Under the pieces are notes generated by a model. It searched no databases. It was not told the origin of the DNA and saw only the letters and a list, made by a program, of their open reading frames with translations. From the NCBI GenBank assembly GCA_030490835.1, contig CM059972.1, forward strand, positions 32,529,452 through 32,593,451: a stretch of DNA of 64,000 nt. The letters run 5' to 3'. Shown here one piece after another: positions 11,251 through 23,294 of this stretch; the first letter of the stretch is position 1; each line of letters begins with the position of its first letter. Both the position numbers and the translations under genes were made by a program. The stretch comes from Annona cherimola. Lineage: Eukaryota > Streptophyta > Magnoliopsida > Magnoliales > Annonaceae.

Positions 11251-11366
11251 CGTGACTTGGTATGCCCATCACTTTTCCAAGGAAGCTTGGCCCAGACCAA
11301 TTGGCTCTACAGTGCTTGACTGTGCACATGCATAGTCTCCTCATACTTGTCTAGCTCGTGTAATTA

Positions 11367-12720
11367 TGTTCATTGTTTAGTTTTCATAATTTACACATTT
11401 AGTGCATAACTTTCATCATTTAGAGCATCTGAACTTCATGCATTCATGTAGGAGCACGTTAATCATCCCAATTTTTGTTGCAAGAACAGGTGTGAGAAGT
11501 TAAAGCTCTAAAAAGGAGTGAAATAAGGGAAATGCTTGAAAGAGTTGAATTTTTTACTTGAATTAGTGGACCAACTGACACCACAATTTTGAAGCCCTAG
11601 CTCCAATAACCGACAAAATGGTGCTACAGGAAAATTCTAGATGCAGCGGGCGACTCAAGAAAGTTGGTGCCCTAACATCACTTCACTTGTGTGAGACATT
11701 TGCACATGTTTCGTGCTAGCTTCTTGAGGGGGTATAAACATAAAGCTTAGGGTTTGAGAAAAGTAGTTGGGAGCTCGTGTAGGCAGCCACAAGTAGAGAA
11801 GCAGAGGGACTTCAAGCCAAAGGGTGATTTTTTTGAAGGAAAGATCAAGCTTGGATGGTGGACACCAGCAAATTTCATCTCTTCTTTCTTGCTCTCTACT
11901 TATTTTCTTTCTCTCCTTTGCTAGGACGAACATAAACTTTGTTTTTATGGGATTTGATTTCATGTTTATGGGCTAAACTCCAATAGATGGGAGATAGAGA
12001 TGATATAACTTTTAAACCATGTTGATTTGGTTATGCATGCTTTGAATATGAATATCTAGTTGCCATATCTATGTCGTGTGTGGGTTTATATTTTCATATG
12101 GTGTTTAATGGTTTTTACAAGCCTAGCTAACTAATAAAATCAACTATTTGCTAGATCATGCTTTGGAAAAGATGATTTTAGCTAAGATACACATGTATGG
12201 CGCTGGTTTCTAACCTTATTAAGGTGGATAGTTAAAATGGATAGGAATATACCATTTACTCCTGTGTAATCTTAAATAGGTTATGAGTAAATCAATCCTT
12301 TCATACTCATTTGCATGGGAACGTAGCAATAGGGTGTGGTGAAATTAGGGTTATACATGTTAGTAATAATAAATGAACCTAGGTTAGTAAATTCCTGCAT
12401 AACCAAGTGAAAAGGAATCAAATTAATACGGTTTAAAGTCATGGATTCCTAATTTTCCCATTTACTAAATCCAACATTAAGAATCCCTACCAATTTATGC
12501 TTACCCACTAGCTCTTAACTCATTTTATTTTACTTCCATTCAAACAATCAAGTGAATTGTCTATCTCTTCAAGGCAATTGAATTTTAAGGATATAATCAA
12601 GTTTAACCTAGTCCTTGTGAGATTAACATTCTATTTACCCTTTATTACCTTTATTACTTGTGTTGAAATGAACATTTTAATTAGTCATATACGTAACTTG
12701 CTAGCCCTATTGAAAGAGGA
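11367..12720 (+). repeat. Left direct repeat (putative LTR)
   Basis: Homologous to 13780-15205 with many substitutions and small indels. Matching landmarks run from TAGGAGCACGTTAATC (about 11450) to the TTAATTAGTCATATAC segment (about 12690). A TATA-like GGGTATAAAC lies near 11730. The ends are approximate. Confidence 0.55.
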
Positions 12721-13187
12721 TGGATATATGAACCTAACTAGATTATTCTATTATTTAGGGAACTAAGAGGAATTGAATACATTTGTAAAGGAATCGAGAT
12801 TGAACTTGGTCAAGGTCATGGAGTCTACAAGTCAAGTGCACTACTAAAAGTGGTGAGCATTCTAGAGGCTCCATGCCATGAGAATCCTATCACAGAAGAC
12901 CTAACCTTAACTAGAATGTACAACCAACTAACTTGAAGTAAAAAATACCATTCGGGTATCAAATTCCTACGTTACATAGATTTTCCACTATAGCTGAGAG
13001 TTTTGAAACTCCTAATCGCCCATTGCATCTATCCCAAGGGTGGACGCCAAAACTAAGTCAACCCTCAAGAGGCTGAAGTTCTATAAAAAGTTATCAACAG
13101 GCACAAGGTCAATTTGCCTTGACTATTTTTGGAAGCCTATAATTGAAAAAGTACAATCCAAGAGGAAGTTTGCCTTATGGAACATGA

Positions 13188-13757
13188 ATCACCAAGATCC
13201 TAGAAAGATACCATGTTGATCTAAACGGGGAACCCTATGAGGTCTTGAAGCCAACCAATGCCATCAACAGAACCTTACTAACTAAAATGAAAATTGATCT
13301 TGAAGCATTCAGAGCTACACAACTTCAAGATAGAATGGGAGATGATCCTCTACAAGTCTGAGACAGGGAGGTACATCAAGTGGCCCCAACTCCATTTCAG
13401 GGGGAGGCTCATTCCCATCATGATTCCCATCAATCACAACCACCTCCACCCCACGTTCTAAGAGCCCCTGCATCTCCTTCATCCCATGCATCCTTTTTGC
13501 CCCAAGGATCTTGGGCTACTGATCACTTTACACAATCTCCTTTTCACCCATCAACCTTCGATGAGATTCTAGAATATCTTCAAGCCATGGAGAGTAGAAT
13601 TTCTCAGGAACTCAGGTCTATTAACCTATCTCTCATAGAAGTTCACGATAAGCAAGATAAATTGGAGCATGAACTCAAAAATATTAAATACCAACTTGCC
13701 TCTAGCAGTAAGGTGATAACTCAACAAAATGTGAGTTATCACTGCTTATTTTAGGCA
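13188..13757 (+). pseudogene. Unrecognised ORF remnant with coiled-coil end
   Basis: A frame opens at 13188 and reads LNGEPYEVLKPTNAINRTLL, meets a TGA at about 13356, then stays open to 13754. The second part has a His/Pro/Ser/Gln-rich stretch (HHDSHQSQPPPPH) and a heptad-like C-terminus (ISQELRSINLSLIEVHDKQD) that is probably a coiled coil. There is no proper ATG for the second part, so this is one protein broken by a stop. I do not recognise the family. Its place between two LTR-like repeats suggests a gag-type or accessory protein of the element. Confidence 0.45.
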
Positions 13758-13779
13758 AGTTTTGAATGTTAGTCCAAGA

Positions 13780-15205
13780 GAATTTCATGAATTTGCATTA
13801 CTTTAGCTTAGTTTTTATCCATTTTGCATTTCATGCATTATATTTAGATTTGATGCATTTTTAGTATAATTCAAGGCAAATTCTATGATTTTAGGTTTTT
13901 GGTAATTTCATCTCGTCATTTAGGAGTACATTTACATTTTTTTGTTGCTTTTGCAAGCAAAGGATGGTAACTAATACTTAGGAGTATGGTGGGATAAAGA
14001 AGAAAAGAAGCAGTGTGAAGCAAGGCATCATCTTGGAGTCAGACAGATTGGAACCCCGACCTTGCTTTCCGGCACCTAGGTGCCAAATCATCTCGATTGC
14101 AGAAAGTCCGAGAAACCCTAAGTCCGCAAGCGTCCAGAGAGTCAGCACCTAGATTCGGCCCTATGATATCGACCCCCACATGAGTGAATTTTAGCAAGTG
14201 TCTTGTGCTATGTTGATGGGAGTATAAATAGAACATTTAGGGTTCGTAGAAAAAGAGAGGAGGCTCTTGGAGGCAGCCACAAGTGGAAAAAAAGGTGGAA
14301 ACTCAAGCTTAAGGTGATTGGAAGTGAAGATCAAACTTTGTTTCGTGGAAACCAGCAAGTTTCATCTCATCTTTCTTATTCTCTATATATTTTTCTTATT
14401 TTCTCTTGTTGGAATGTATTTAAACTTTGTTTCTATGGGATTTGATTTCTTATTCATGGCTTAAACTTCAAGAGATGGGATGTTGAGAAATTGACTCTAA
14501 CTCCTGCTAACTTGGTTCTTGATGACTTGAATGTAAATATCTAGTGTTTTATACATGTGTGTGTGGATTTACCCCTTCACGTGGTGTTTAATGCTTTTTA
14601 CAAGCCTAGCTATCTTGTAAGAAAATCTAACTGTTAGATTCATGCTTGGAAGAAATGATTCTAGGTAAGATTCATATATAAGGCATAGGTTTCTAACTTT
14701 GATAGGGAGGAATGTTGAAATGGATAGTAATATACCATTTAACCTTATATAATCATAAGCAAGTTATGAGCAAATCAATCCCACCATACATTGTTTGCAT
14801 GAGAACATAGCAATAAGGTATTGTGAGATTAGCTTTATTTATGTTGGCGGGTAAATAAAAAATTTATGAACTTGGATTAGTAAATCCTTGCATCATTAAG
14901 CAAATAAGAACCAATTTAATATGGTTAGAGTTAAGGATTCCCAATTGTCCATCTATCATAACAAACCTTCAAAATCCCTACCCAACACTGCTTATTCATT
15001 AGACCCTAACTCATTCTATTTACTTTTATGCAAACAATCATTCAAATTTTCTATCTCTCCAAGGCAATTGAATTTAAAAGACATAATTAGTTTAGTCTAG
15101 TCCTTGTGGGAATGATATCCTGCTCACTCTTTATTACTTGATTGGTACTTATGCTTGCCTTAAAATGAGCTTTTTAATTAAACATATACACCGCTCGCCA
15201 TAAGG
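13780..15205 (+). repeat. Right direct repeat (putative LTR)
   Basis: Diverged copy of 11367-12720. It has a TATA-like GAGTATAAATAG near 14220, then GGCAGCCACAAGTGG and the GTTTCATCTCATC segment. Sequence unlike the left copy begins near 15205. Confidence 0.55.
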
Positions 15206-15774
15206 GAAGTCATCCCATCCCAAGTTTGTTGGACTTCGATTTGTATTGGGAGAGTCAGTCTACGCTGAACCTACCGTTCGAGATCATTCTACTCCTTCTA
15301 CATCCATTGACTCCTCTGACTCCCTCTCCGAGTATTCCATTTTACTTCATCAACTTACTCCCCAATAGCTCCCTTATCCCATATCCCCATTTCTCTTTCA
15401 AAAATCACAGCTCACCCTACAACTTGTTTTGCCCTATTTTTGGTGATTGACAAAAAGGGGGAGAATAATTTTGGGTCTTTGAGTTATTTTTTGGACCTTA
15501 GGGACTGGTATAGTTCTTTTTAGGTTTTGGTAGGCTGTGCTTAGGCACAATGTAAATGTTTTTATTAAAAAGAATGACTTGTTATGAATATCTTAAATGA
15601 ATTAGCGTTTCTATTAAATGAATGATCTGATTTGAACGAATTGTCATGAATATCTTGCTAAATGAAATAGTACGAATGAATTATTGACTTCGATGAAATC
15701 AATTGTAAAGTATGGCATGTTTCCACAAAGGTATATCTCAAATTGGTTTTGTTAATCATCAAAAAGGGAGAGAA
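15206..15774 (+). mobile_element. 3' internal end of a SIRE-like copia element
   Basis: This stretch precedes LTR K and carries two polypurine runs, AAAAAGGGGGAGAA (15452-15465) and AAAAAGGGAGAGAA (15761-15774). A PPT-like run repeated after the last ORF and again before the LTR is typical of SIRE/Maximus copia elements as I know them. An open stretch ending near 15450 may be the last piece of an env-like or pol ORF, but I cannot identify it. Confidence 0.5.
15761..15774 (+). other. Polypurine tract before LTR K
   Basis: AAAAAGGGAGAGAA directly precedes the LTR start TGTTGTGAAA, as expected for a plus-oriented element. Confidence 0.7.
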
Positions 15775-17393
15775 TGTTGTGAAATTTATAGCAAATCAAG
15801 CACAATCCATGTTTTGATGATTAACAACTCAAATTTGAGAATTTCTAAGGTACTGACAAGTGTATAAGATGTTTCAAGTTTTAGAATCTTCAAATGCAAT
15901 GCATGATAGGTCAAGTTACAAGCCAAGTTAACTCAAGCATCGACTTAGGTCAAGTCAATACCTAAGTCAACTCCAACATCGACTTCAATACTCATTTTCT
16001 AGACAGCGTTCACAATATGGACGCGTGAGCTAGCAAAGTCACATTGAAGTCGTCTTCGCATGCGACTTGGGTCAAGTCGCAACCCAAGTCAACTCTACCA
16101 GTGACTTGGATAAGCTTCAGGATTCTGATGCTAAACTTAGTTAAGTCAAGTCGCAACCCAAGTCGACCCTGACATGCAACTTAGGTGAAGTCTCATCTGA
16201 AATCAACTCACTCATGTGACTTGAGTCAATGTGTAACTCAAGTTGACCTTAACATTCGACTTGAGCACAAGGACATTCAAAATAAGAATAACAAGAATGG
16301 CTCAAAATGCCTGCCTTGCTATGATCTAACAAACCAAGTCACAAGGTTATTAATAAAGTTTCAAAGGGATAATGACTAAGAGCATGATGAAAAGGAACAG
16401 AGGTCTATTTGCAAAAAAGAAAATATTTGAAGCTATGATATGAAGAAACAAAGGGCATATATGTCAAGGAACTAATCTTGTGAAGTATTAAAGTTTCAAT
16501 GAGCATACGAACTGTCAACCCAAGTCGACTTCACCCGTGACTTGGGTCAAGTCCTAGACCAAGCTGACCTCAAATAAAACTTGAGACTTGAATACTGAAG
16601 TGCTGAAGACCAAAGTCACAACCCAAGTCGACTCCAGTCTGCGACTTGTGTGAAGTCACACCCGAAGTCGACTCTGAGTGCGACTTGGATCGTAATGATC
16701 GGAAAAATTCAAATGTTGGCACATTAAATGCGCGTAACGTGCCTCGTACTGGTTGAATTTATTCTCTCTATTTAAGACTCATCAAATCAAGAGGAGAGGG
16801 GTAGATAGAGCATTGATTAAGCTTCCACCTTCCAACTTACAAGTATTCAAATGATCATTCAAGTGCTCTAAAAGAAGAATTGTGTTATTCATTGCAAGTG
16901 TTAAAGTGATCTCTTTCAAATTCACTCTACATGTCCTTTCTCGAGCTAAAACTTCCTCTACACTATTTGTAAAGTGTAGACTCTTTATTTTATTCACTTT
17001 TCTATGATTCCACTTGATTTGGTATTAGAGACCAAGATTAAGTGAAGACAAATAATGTGTGGTTGGAGAACGACTCGCTAGTTATTTGTATGAAAATTAT
17101 ATAGGCCCCCTAGCTAAATTCTAGAAGAGAGCAAAGACTCTAGTTGTAATCCCATTAACTTAGTAGAACTCAAGACATAAAGGTGTGTTCTTGGAGGAGT
17201 GGAGTAAGGAGGGCTGTCCTGAACTACTATAATCTCATGCGTCTGATATTTTTGCTCTATTTGCATTCAATTCTTCACATTTTCATTTAAGAAGATCTAA
17301 TTTACAAGGGGTTAAATTTAATACACCGAAAATTTTTAAAAGAACCTAATTCACCCCTCCCCTCTGAGTTTTACTACAAACTTGGGACCAACA
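15775..17393 (+). repeat. SIRE-like 3' LTR (K)
   Basis: It begins TGTTGTGAAATTT and ends GGGACCAACA, 1619 bp. Near the start it carries GTTTTGATGATTAACAACTC and near the end AATTCACCCCTCCCCTCT, both also found in reverse in solo LTR I (40599-42316), so K and I are one family. The U3 holds repeated AAGTCG / CGACTT motifs in two clusters (about 15905-16265 and 16515-16690). The left flank is a PPT and not a TSD copy, so this is a 3' LTR. Confidence 0.75.
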
Positions 17394-17463
17394 CTTCATA
17401 AATTCCCACTCAATTCTTATGCATCAAAGCCTCTATTGCCTTCTTGTAACCCTTTTGGTGATC

Positions 17464-17501
<38 letters not shown>

Positions 17502-17906
17502 TAACAAGCATAGGTAGAATGTATTTAGGGCTAGAAAATGTTTGAAATTTTTTGATGAATAAATGAAGTCTTCTTTATTCTTAAAATTGGGATTTGAATG
17601 AATGATAGAATGTTTTCTTGTATGATGAGATTATAATGAATGATGAAATATTTCCTTGCATGATTTGAACATGCTTTGAGAAAAGAACCTGTAAGCTACA
17701 GGCTTGATGTATGAGTGTATCTGAAATAAAAAGTTGTTATGAAGTGTACACTTAGTAACTATTTGAAATGCTCAAGTAAATTGATTATGATGATCTTAAT
17801 GAAAAGGATTGAAAATATATAGTTTGAAAAACATTGCACCTTTAAAATTTAACGGAAATGTATCATCTTTAAATTGGTTTTTTCAATTACCAAAAAGGAA
17901 AAATAG
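17394..17906 (+). other. Second SIRE-like 3' region with microsatellite
   Basis: No convincing ORF. It resembles the stretch before LTR K (ATTGGTTTT...AAAAAGG just before the LTR start), so it is probably the 3' untranslated part of a second SIRE-like copy, with a degenerate PPT at about 17891-17906. The first ~60 bases after K may come from another element. Confidence 0.4.
17467..17496. repeat. (GA)15 microsatellite
   Basis: Fifteen uninterrupted GA units. Confidence 0.9.
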
Positions 17907-19543
17907 TGAACTCAAAAAATTCAAATTGCAAATCAAACTTTGAGTTTTTTATTTTCAATAACCAATTTGAGATGCTAAATGTTGCTTTAATAATCTTGGG
18001 TATGTTCCCAGAAAAAAAATAATATTGGGTATGTGCATGTAAGTTAATGTGATACCCTGAACTAAGAAAGGCTTATGTATATGCATTTATGCATATGAAT
18101 CATGTATGATTTAGATGAATTATGAATGATTTTTCTAAGCAATATTGATAATTTATTACAAATAGGGTAAGTGATTATGGATGATCAATATAAGCCAATA
18201 TGGGTCAATATGATTAAAGAGCTTAATGAAGATTAGAGAATGTTAATATATTGAGGATAATTACCTCATATATTAAGATTTAATTAATGGAGATTATGTT
18301 GGTAATTATGGATTTAAGGTAGCAAATGCTTGAAAATCCATAATTCGACGCCGGGAAGACGGATTAAAATGAAAATTGAAAGGTAAGCACATAATTGTTA
18401 TGAAAATGATGAATTATGAAAATGTTGATGAAATTAGGGTGAAAATTTATCATCACCATGAAAATTCACGGATGACTTTAAATTATCATAATTTGAGCTA
18501 GAAAAATCAAATTGAGACGAAATTTAAAATGAACGGTTAAAATTATGAGATCCATACAATGAGAGGCTTGGATTAAGCTAATAATGATGGGATATTTTTT
18601 GTATGAAAATGGATGTATATTATTGATTTTTGTGCACCAAAAAGTACGCTTGTGTTTATGTTAAAGAGAGGTAATTAATTATATTTTTAATGAAATAAAT
18701 GAGGTGTCAAAATGAGATAATTACACATGGATTTTATGAATTAATTAAAATGACAAAATTCATGATAAAATTCAGTGATTAATGACATGATTTAAAGGCT
18801 AATAGATTAGTTCAAAGGAGCTTGAAAAGGTGGCCCACACATGGGCGTGAAAGGGGCTGTTTGCATGAAAATTTAATTTTTAAAAAATTACAAAATATGT
18901 AATTAAGTGAGCTACATGACAAGGGTAGTTAATGGCCTTAATTTGGGATGAATTTTGAGGTACAAAATGACAAAAATCCAATGCATAGTGACATTGAAAT
19001 AATGGACAACAATATGGGAGCAATGGAAAGGTCACGTCCAAGTTGCTTTTCGTGACCTTTTATTAATTTTTTTAATAGCTAATTTGACCCCTAAATGAGC
19101 TACTAACTAGGTTAATTAAGTGTACATTAATTAAAGGCTACAAATGTGTGAAAAATATGCAAAAGGTAGCTGATATGGATGTTGATTTGCATCGATAGCA
19201 AATGGAGCAGGAAAATGTGGACGGTCAAGGCTGGATATTTGATTTTTTTTATTTTTTAAATATACTAAATTGTCCCCTAAATAGGCTATTAGCTAGGGTG
19301 GTTAATTATCCATTAATTAAAGTAAATTATGTGTGAAAAAATGTGTAAAGGCTGCTGAAAAGTGGACATCAATAGTGGACAGCAACATGTGTTTAAATGA
19401 CATGGATTTTAATGATTTTTTTAAGATAATTACATAATTTAAATGGACCATATTTTGCCATGTCAGCAAAAGGGGATAAAATACATTAATTAGCTGCTAA
19501 ATGATGTGGCAAGTGGGGCCCACAAGCTGAAAAAATCCAGCCA

Positions 19544-19551
19544 TACATAAA
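19544..19551 (+). promoter_or_regulatory. Probable TATA region of LTR D
   Basis: TACATAAA followed by GGGG sits where the other LTRs have TATAWAWA-GGG. CAAGCAAGGCAGC follows about 55 bases later, matching the CCAAGGCA element of E and B. The TATA itself looks mutated. Confidence 0.4.
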
Positions 19552-21086
19552 GGGGATGTCCACATGTGCTAAGGGGTTGGGAAGATAAAAATAAAATGAG
19601 AAAAATCCCCAAGCAAGGCAGCTCTCCACGTTCCCTTTTCCAGCAGCAATGGAAGCAAGAAAAAAAGGAGAAAAACAGAAAGGAAAAAGGGAATGAAAGA
19701 AGAAGAAACTAAGCTAGGAAGATGGAGTTCAAGTATGACTCAATACACTTAAGTATACCCCATGATTATGAGATGATTAACCTAATTGAAATTTTCTTAA
19801 ACCCATGTATGATGTTGTTGTTTTGATGTTTAATTATGATTACATGATGATTCATGATTTAATGAATTACATATGGTGATTTGGGCTTAAGTTATGAATT
19901 TTAGAAAGGATATGAATTATGGTTACACATATGATCCGATTTTCATGATTTTGTGTTAAAAATGATAAATGAATTAGCACAAATTATTTATGAATGATTA
20001 AGAGGGTAAAATATCCTAAATATAGAGTATGTTGGACGTTCAAAATGGGTTGAGAATATTAGCCCTGAATCTGATTTTATGGGCATATGTTTGGACACGT
20101 CAAAACGGGTCAAATGGATACCCAAAATGTGTATAAAAGTTGCTGTTATGCAAATCAACGAATTTTGAATTTTAAATATGTTTCAATACCCTAAATTTGG
20201 ATTAAGAAAAGCATGATTAATTGCTGAAATTAAGTGATTAGAAATGAATTAAGTGTCAAAACAGACGTTGAAATGATGAAAAACGGGTTCTAATGTTGTT
20301 GTTTTGGAACCCTAAGATGAATGGATTATTAATCCAAAATTAGACCCTAAATTAAATGTTAATTAAAGGGGTTTAATCATGCTAATTAAGGACTAAAGTT
20401 GCTGTGTTGAAAAATTTTAAGAAACACATGATTTATGTGTTGAGAAATGGACACGTATGGAGATATATGCATGAGGAAATGATGAATGGGTTATGTAAAT
20501 TATTAAAAATGAAAAAATGCATGAAAAAGTGATGAAAACTTGGATTAGGTTACTGTTTAATAAATAATGATAATCTCAAATTTTAAGATTATTATATAAT
20601 GTTTAAGTTAGCAACTAAGTGCTTAAAATGAGCACCCATGTGTGAAAAATGAAAAATATGTTAAAAATGATAAATGGAGGTAATGAACCTCTAAATAATG
20701 ATTTAATGAATAAATATTACATGTATGTAAGTTTACCCTACATAAGGATATTAAAATGAATGAATGGATGATTGATATGTATAGGTTATGTTAATACATA
20801 TGAACACCTGACTTGAAAGACAAGTGAGTTAAGTTAATCCAAATGGATTCATGTAGGTTGTAAAACCTAAGGAATATAAGCATTTAAGGTTGACGCAAAT
20901 AAATGAAATGTTATTTTTATTTATTTAGGCAAAGGCAAAGGAAAAGAATGGACAAAGGGGATTATGGCGATCTCAGTTAAGCAAGCGAACTTTCTAAAAT
21001 GCTGTTTTCATTTTATATGATGATATGTAAATGAAATATTTATGATTATATTTTGACGAATGGGCAAGCACAATTTTTGAAAATGA

Positions 21087-23294
21087 CGACTTTAATGTAA
21101 AGCCAAAAGTTTTGAAAAATGATGGCTTTTAAGGAAAAACCTCAAGGTTTGCTTCATGAGAAGCAAGCAACGTTTTTAAGTTAAAGAATTTATCATAAGT
21201 GTTGCCATGGATTGGCAATGTTTTATGTTAATAGGATTGAGAAATTTGCTTATAAGTAAAAAAGTTCTCCATGATGTTCATTTTACAGGATTTTATGTTT
21301 TATGCCAATGATTTTAGGAATTCGCTTCTAGGTAAGCAAGTTCTATATGATATTGTTTTAAAATTATTTTATAAGAAAAAAGGAATTTTCTCCTTTTTCA
21401 CAAAGTAAATTTTTAGCAGATAAGATTTGGTATTCTCTTATGATGTTTTATGATAAATAGCTAAGTTTATGAAAGAAAAAGAAAAAGTGATTTAATTTAT
21501 GGAAAAAGATTGATTTTTTCTATGTTATGATAATTAAATATAAACGATGATTTGGACAGAGTCCATACGTTTTGAAATGATATTCGAAAAGTTTTGATTT
21601 CCTTTAGATAAGGAAATCTATGATGAAAATGTCTTAAAAAATGTTTATACGAATGTTGTTGAATGAGATTTAAGGATGACCAACCTAATAAGTTGATTTT
21701 ATAAATGGTTTGATTTTGGGTTGTTAAATGGCATGCAAAAGATTATGCAATCCCCCTTTATGTAAAAATGGTATAATAGATATGTGGACAATAATTTAAT
21801 CATCAGGATGGTTAAAAAAGGGATAGTATAATTGCATAACTTTTATGAGCAAAAGGGCCTAAAATGAAAACCAAGAAAATATTAGAAAAATACATGGTTT
21901 ATTTTTGAAAATCCAAAAGTTTCGGAGTCAGTTTATAATGGTTTTAAGATGTATGGTTTTTCAAACGTTTCAAATGTTTATCAAAATATTTTACACAAAA
22001 TTGTTTTAAAAGAATTTAAGGATGGTCATCTGAAATTTTGATTTCAAATGACAACTTGTTTAAAGTAGGTGCGCTCGCTTTACAAGTTGACACGGACTGC
22101 GGTCTGTGATGTGTTTTTGAAAATAATTTTTAAAGTTATAGACTTTGGTCTATGATGTCTTGTGAGAATGGATGCAGGCTGCGATCTGTGATCCCGGTTT
22201 AAAAGGTAATAGGCTGCGGTTGTGGTTCTTTAAACCAAATGGACTGCGGTCCGTCAGGATGATGTATGGTGCACCAGTACAAGGAATAGGCCGGTTGTAG
22301 AGCACGGTCGGGATGGCCGGGGCCCACTCTACATAAGTCCAAGTCGCTAAGGGATGGTAGGAGGCCAGCGGCGCCCTCCCTGAGATGGGAACAGGATGAA
22401 AGAACAACCGCCTGGTTAGCGTGCTGTTAAGTATAGATTCTCTTCCAAAAGGTAGAACGATCACTTGCTGAGTGTCACTACTGAATGGGGAGAAATGCAT
22501 TTGCTTATGTTTTGCTTTTTGAAAAGCCCAGAAAATGGGATGTGAAAGCATTTATATGAAAAGCTATCTTAAAAGGATTTTTATGAAATGGTTACCCTAA
22601 AAAATAGGGTGTTTTACACAAAAGTGTAAATAATAAGGATGAAAGAAAATATTTTTATGCAAATGCATTTATGAAAATGAATTATGTATTTTATATGCTT
22701 TGTTTGTTATAAACAAGCCCCAAGATGGGGATTATGAAAATGATTTATGTCAATCTTGTTTTCGGACATAAGAATGTCCATTATTAAAAAGCCTAAATGA
22801 AAAATGTTTATGGACATGAGAATGTCCAATGTCAAAGTGTTTTAATAAAAGGTGTTTTAGGACATACGAATGTCCATTACCAAGGAAGCAATATGAAAAA
22901 TGTTTTTAGACATCAAATGTCTCTTAGCTAAAGGATTTTATGATGAAAAATATTTTAGACATAGAATGTTCACTGGTAAAAGATAGTTTTATGTAAATAT
23001 CTTGGAACATTGAAAATGTTCACGCTAGACTTAAGAAAGTTAATTGAAGAGGGTAAAACGCATATGTTTTGCCTCAACAAGCCCCAACGTGGCTTATAAA
23101 TGATTTTAAGAATGAATGTTTTATGAAAGTGTTCAAGGACAAAGAATTGTCCTTATGAACAAAGGATTTTATGACAATATTTTAGGACATATGGATGTCC
23201 TCAAGTAACAAGGTGTTCAAGATGTTTAATGAAAAGGTTTTAAAAGAAGTCTTGCCCTAAAAGATAAAATGTTTGATTACTGAGTTGTCACTCA
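21087..23294. repeat. Hairpin ladder of LTR D
   Basis: More than twenty short inverted repeats follow one another, separated by AT-rich spacers that often read TTTATGAAAA. Examples: TTGCTT-CATGAG-AAGCAA (21149), TTGCCA-TGGAT-TGGCAA (21202), AAAAAGGA / TCCTTTTT (21377), TGGAC-AGA-GTCCA (21553), GATTTCCTT / AAGGAAATC (21596), TGAAAT-TTTG-ATTTCA (22031), ATAGAC-TTTG-GTCTAT (22138), TTTACAC-AAAA-GTGTAAA (22613), then a GGACAT / ATGTCC series (22764-23201). Arms differ from unit to unit but stay complementary. LTR C has the same zone in reverse. Confidence 0.65.
23281..23294. other. Conserved hairpin TGAGT-N4-ACTCA (LTR D)
   Basis: TGAGT-TGTC-ACTCA follows GATTAC and is followed by a TTTTGTTTTTCC segment and AGACAGGT. 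Same position and context as in the other gypsy LTRs. Confidence 0.55.

Larger units (their letters stand above)
7111..11362 (-). mobile_element. Ty1/copia element, copy 2 (internal region)
   Basis: This internal region contains gag, protease, integrase, RT, RNase H and PPT in Ty1/copia order on the minus strand. It is closely similar to copy 1, so both are one family. Its gag leader stops matching copy 1 at about 11362, before the PBS, and unrelated sequence follows; the 5' LTR and PBS are therefore lost. Unequal recombination or tandem insertion can explain the LTR-sharing arrangement. Confidence 0.85.
11363..15205 (+). mobile_element. LARD-like element: two diverged direct repeats
   Basis: Two blocks of about 1.35-1.45 kb (near 11367-12720 and 13780-15205) are homologous in the same orientation. 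Shared landmarks are a TATA-like GTATAAA, GGCAGCCACAAGT, CACCAGCAA / AACCAGCAAGTTTCATCTC and GGGATTTGATTTC. They look like a pair of old LTRs. The ~1.05 kb between them has no gag-pol domain I recognise, only one ORF remnant. That layout fits a large retrotransposon derivative (LARD) or a heavily deleted gypsy element. Exact termini and a TSD cannot be fixed. Confidence 0.5.

Noticed and set aside
15770..17398. TSD around LTR K
   Set aside because: The flanks are GAGAA and CTTCA, and the left flank is a polypurine tract, so K is a 3' LTR and not a solo LTR.
17394..17460. Reverse-strand RT-like fragment
   Set aside because: A short minus-strand reading vaguely resembles a copia polyprotein segment, but it is under 25 residues with a stop and cannot be supported.
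22150..22551. 133-codon minus-strand ORF in LTR D
   Set aside because: It lies antisense in the hairpin and GC-module region of a solo LTR. The related ORF in C is shorter and in a non-matching context, so it is not a conserved protein.
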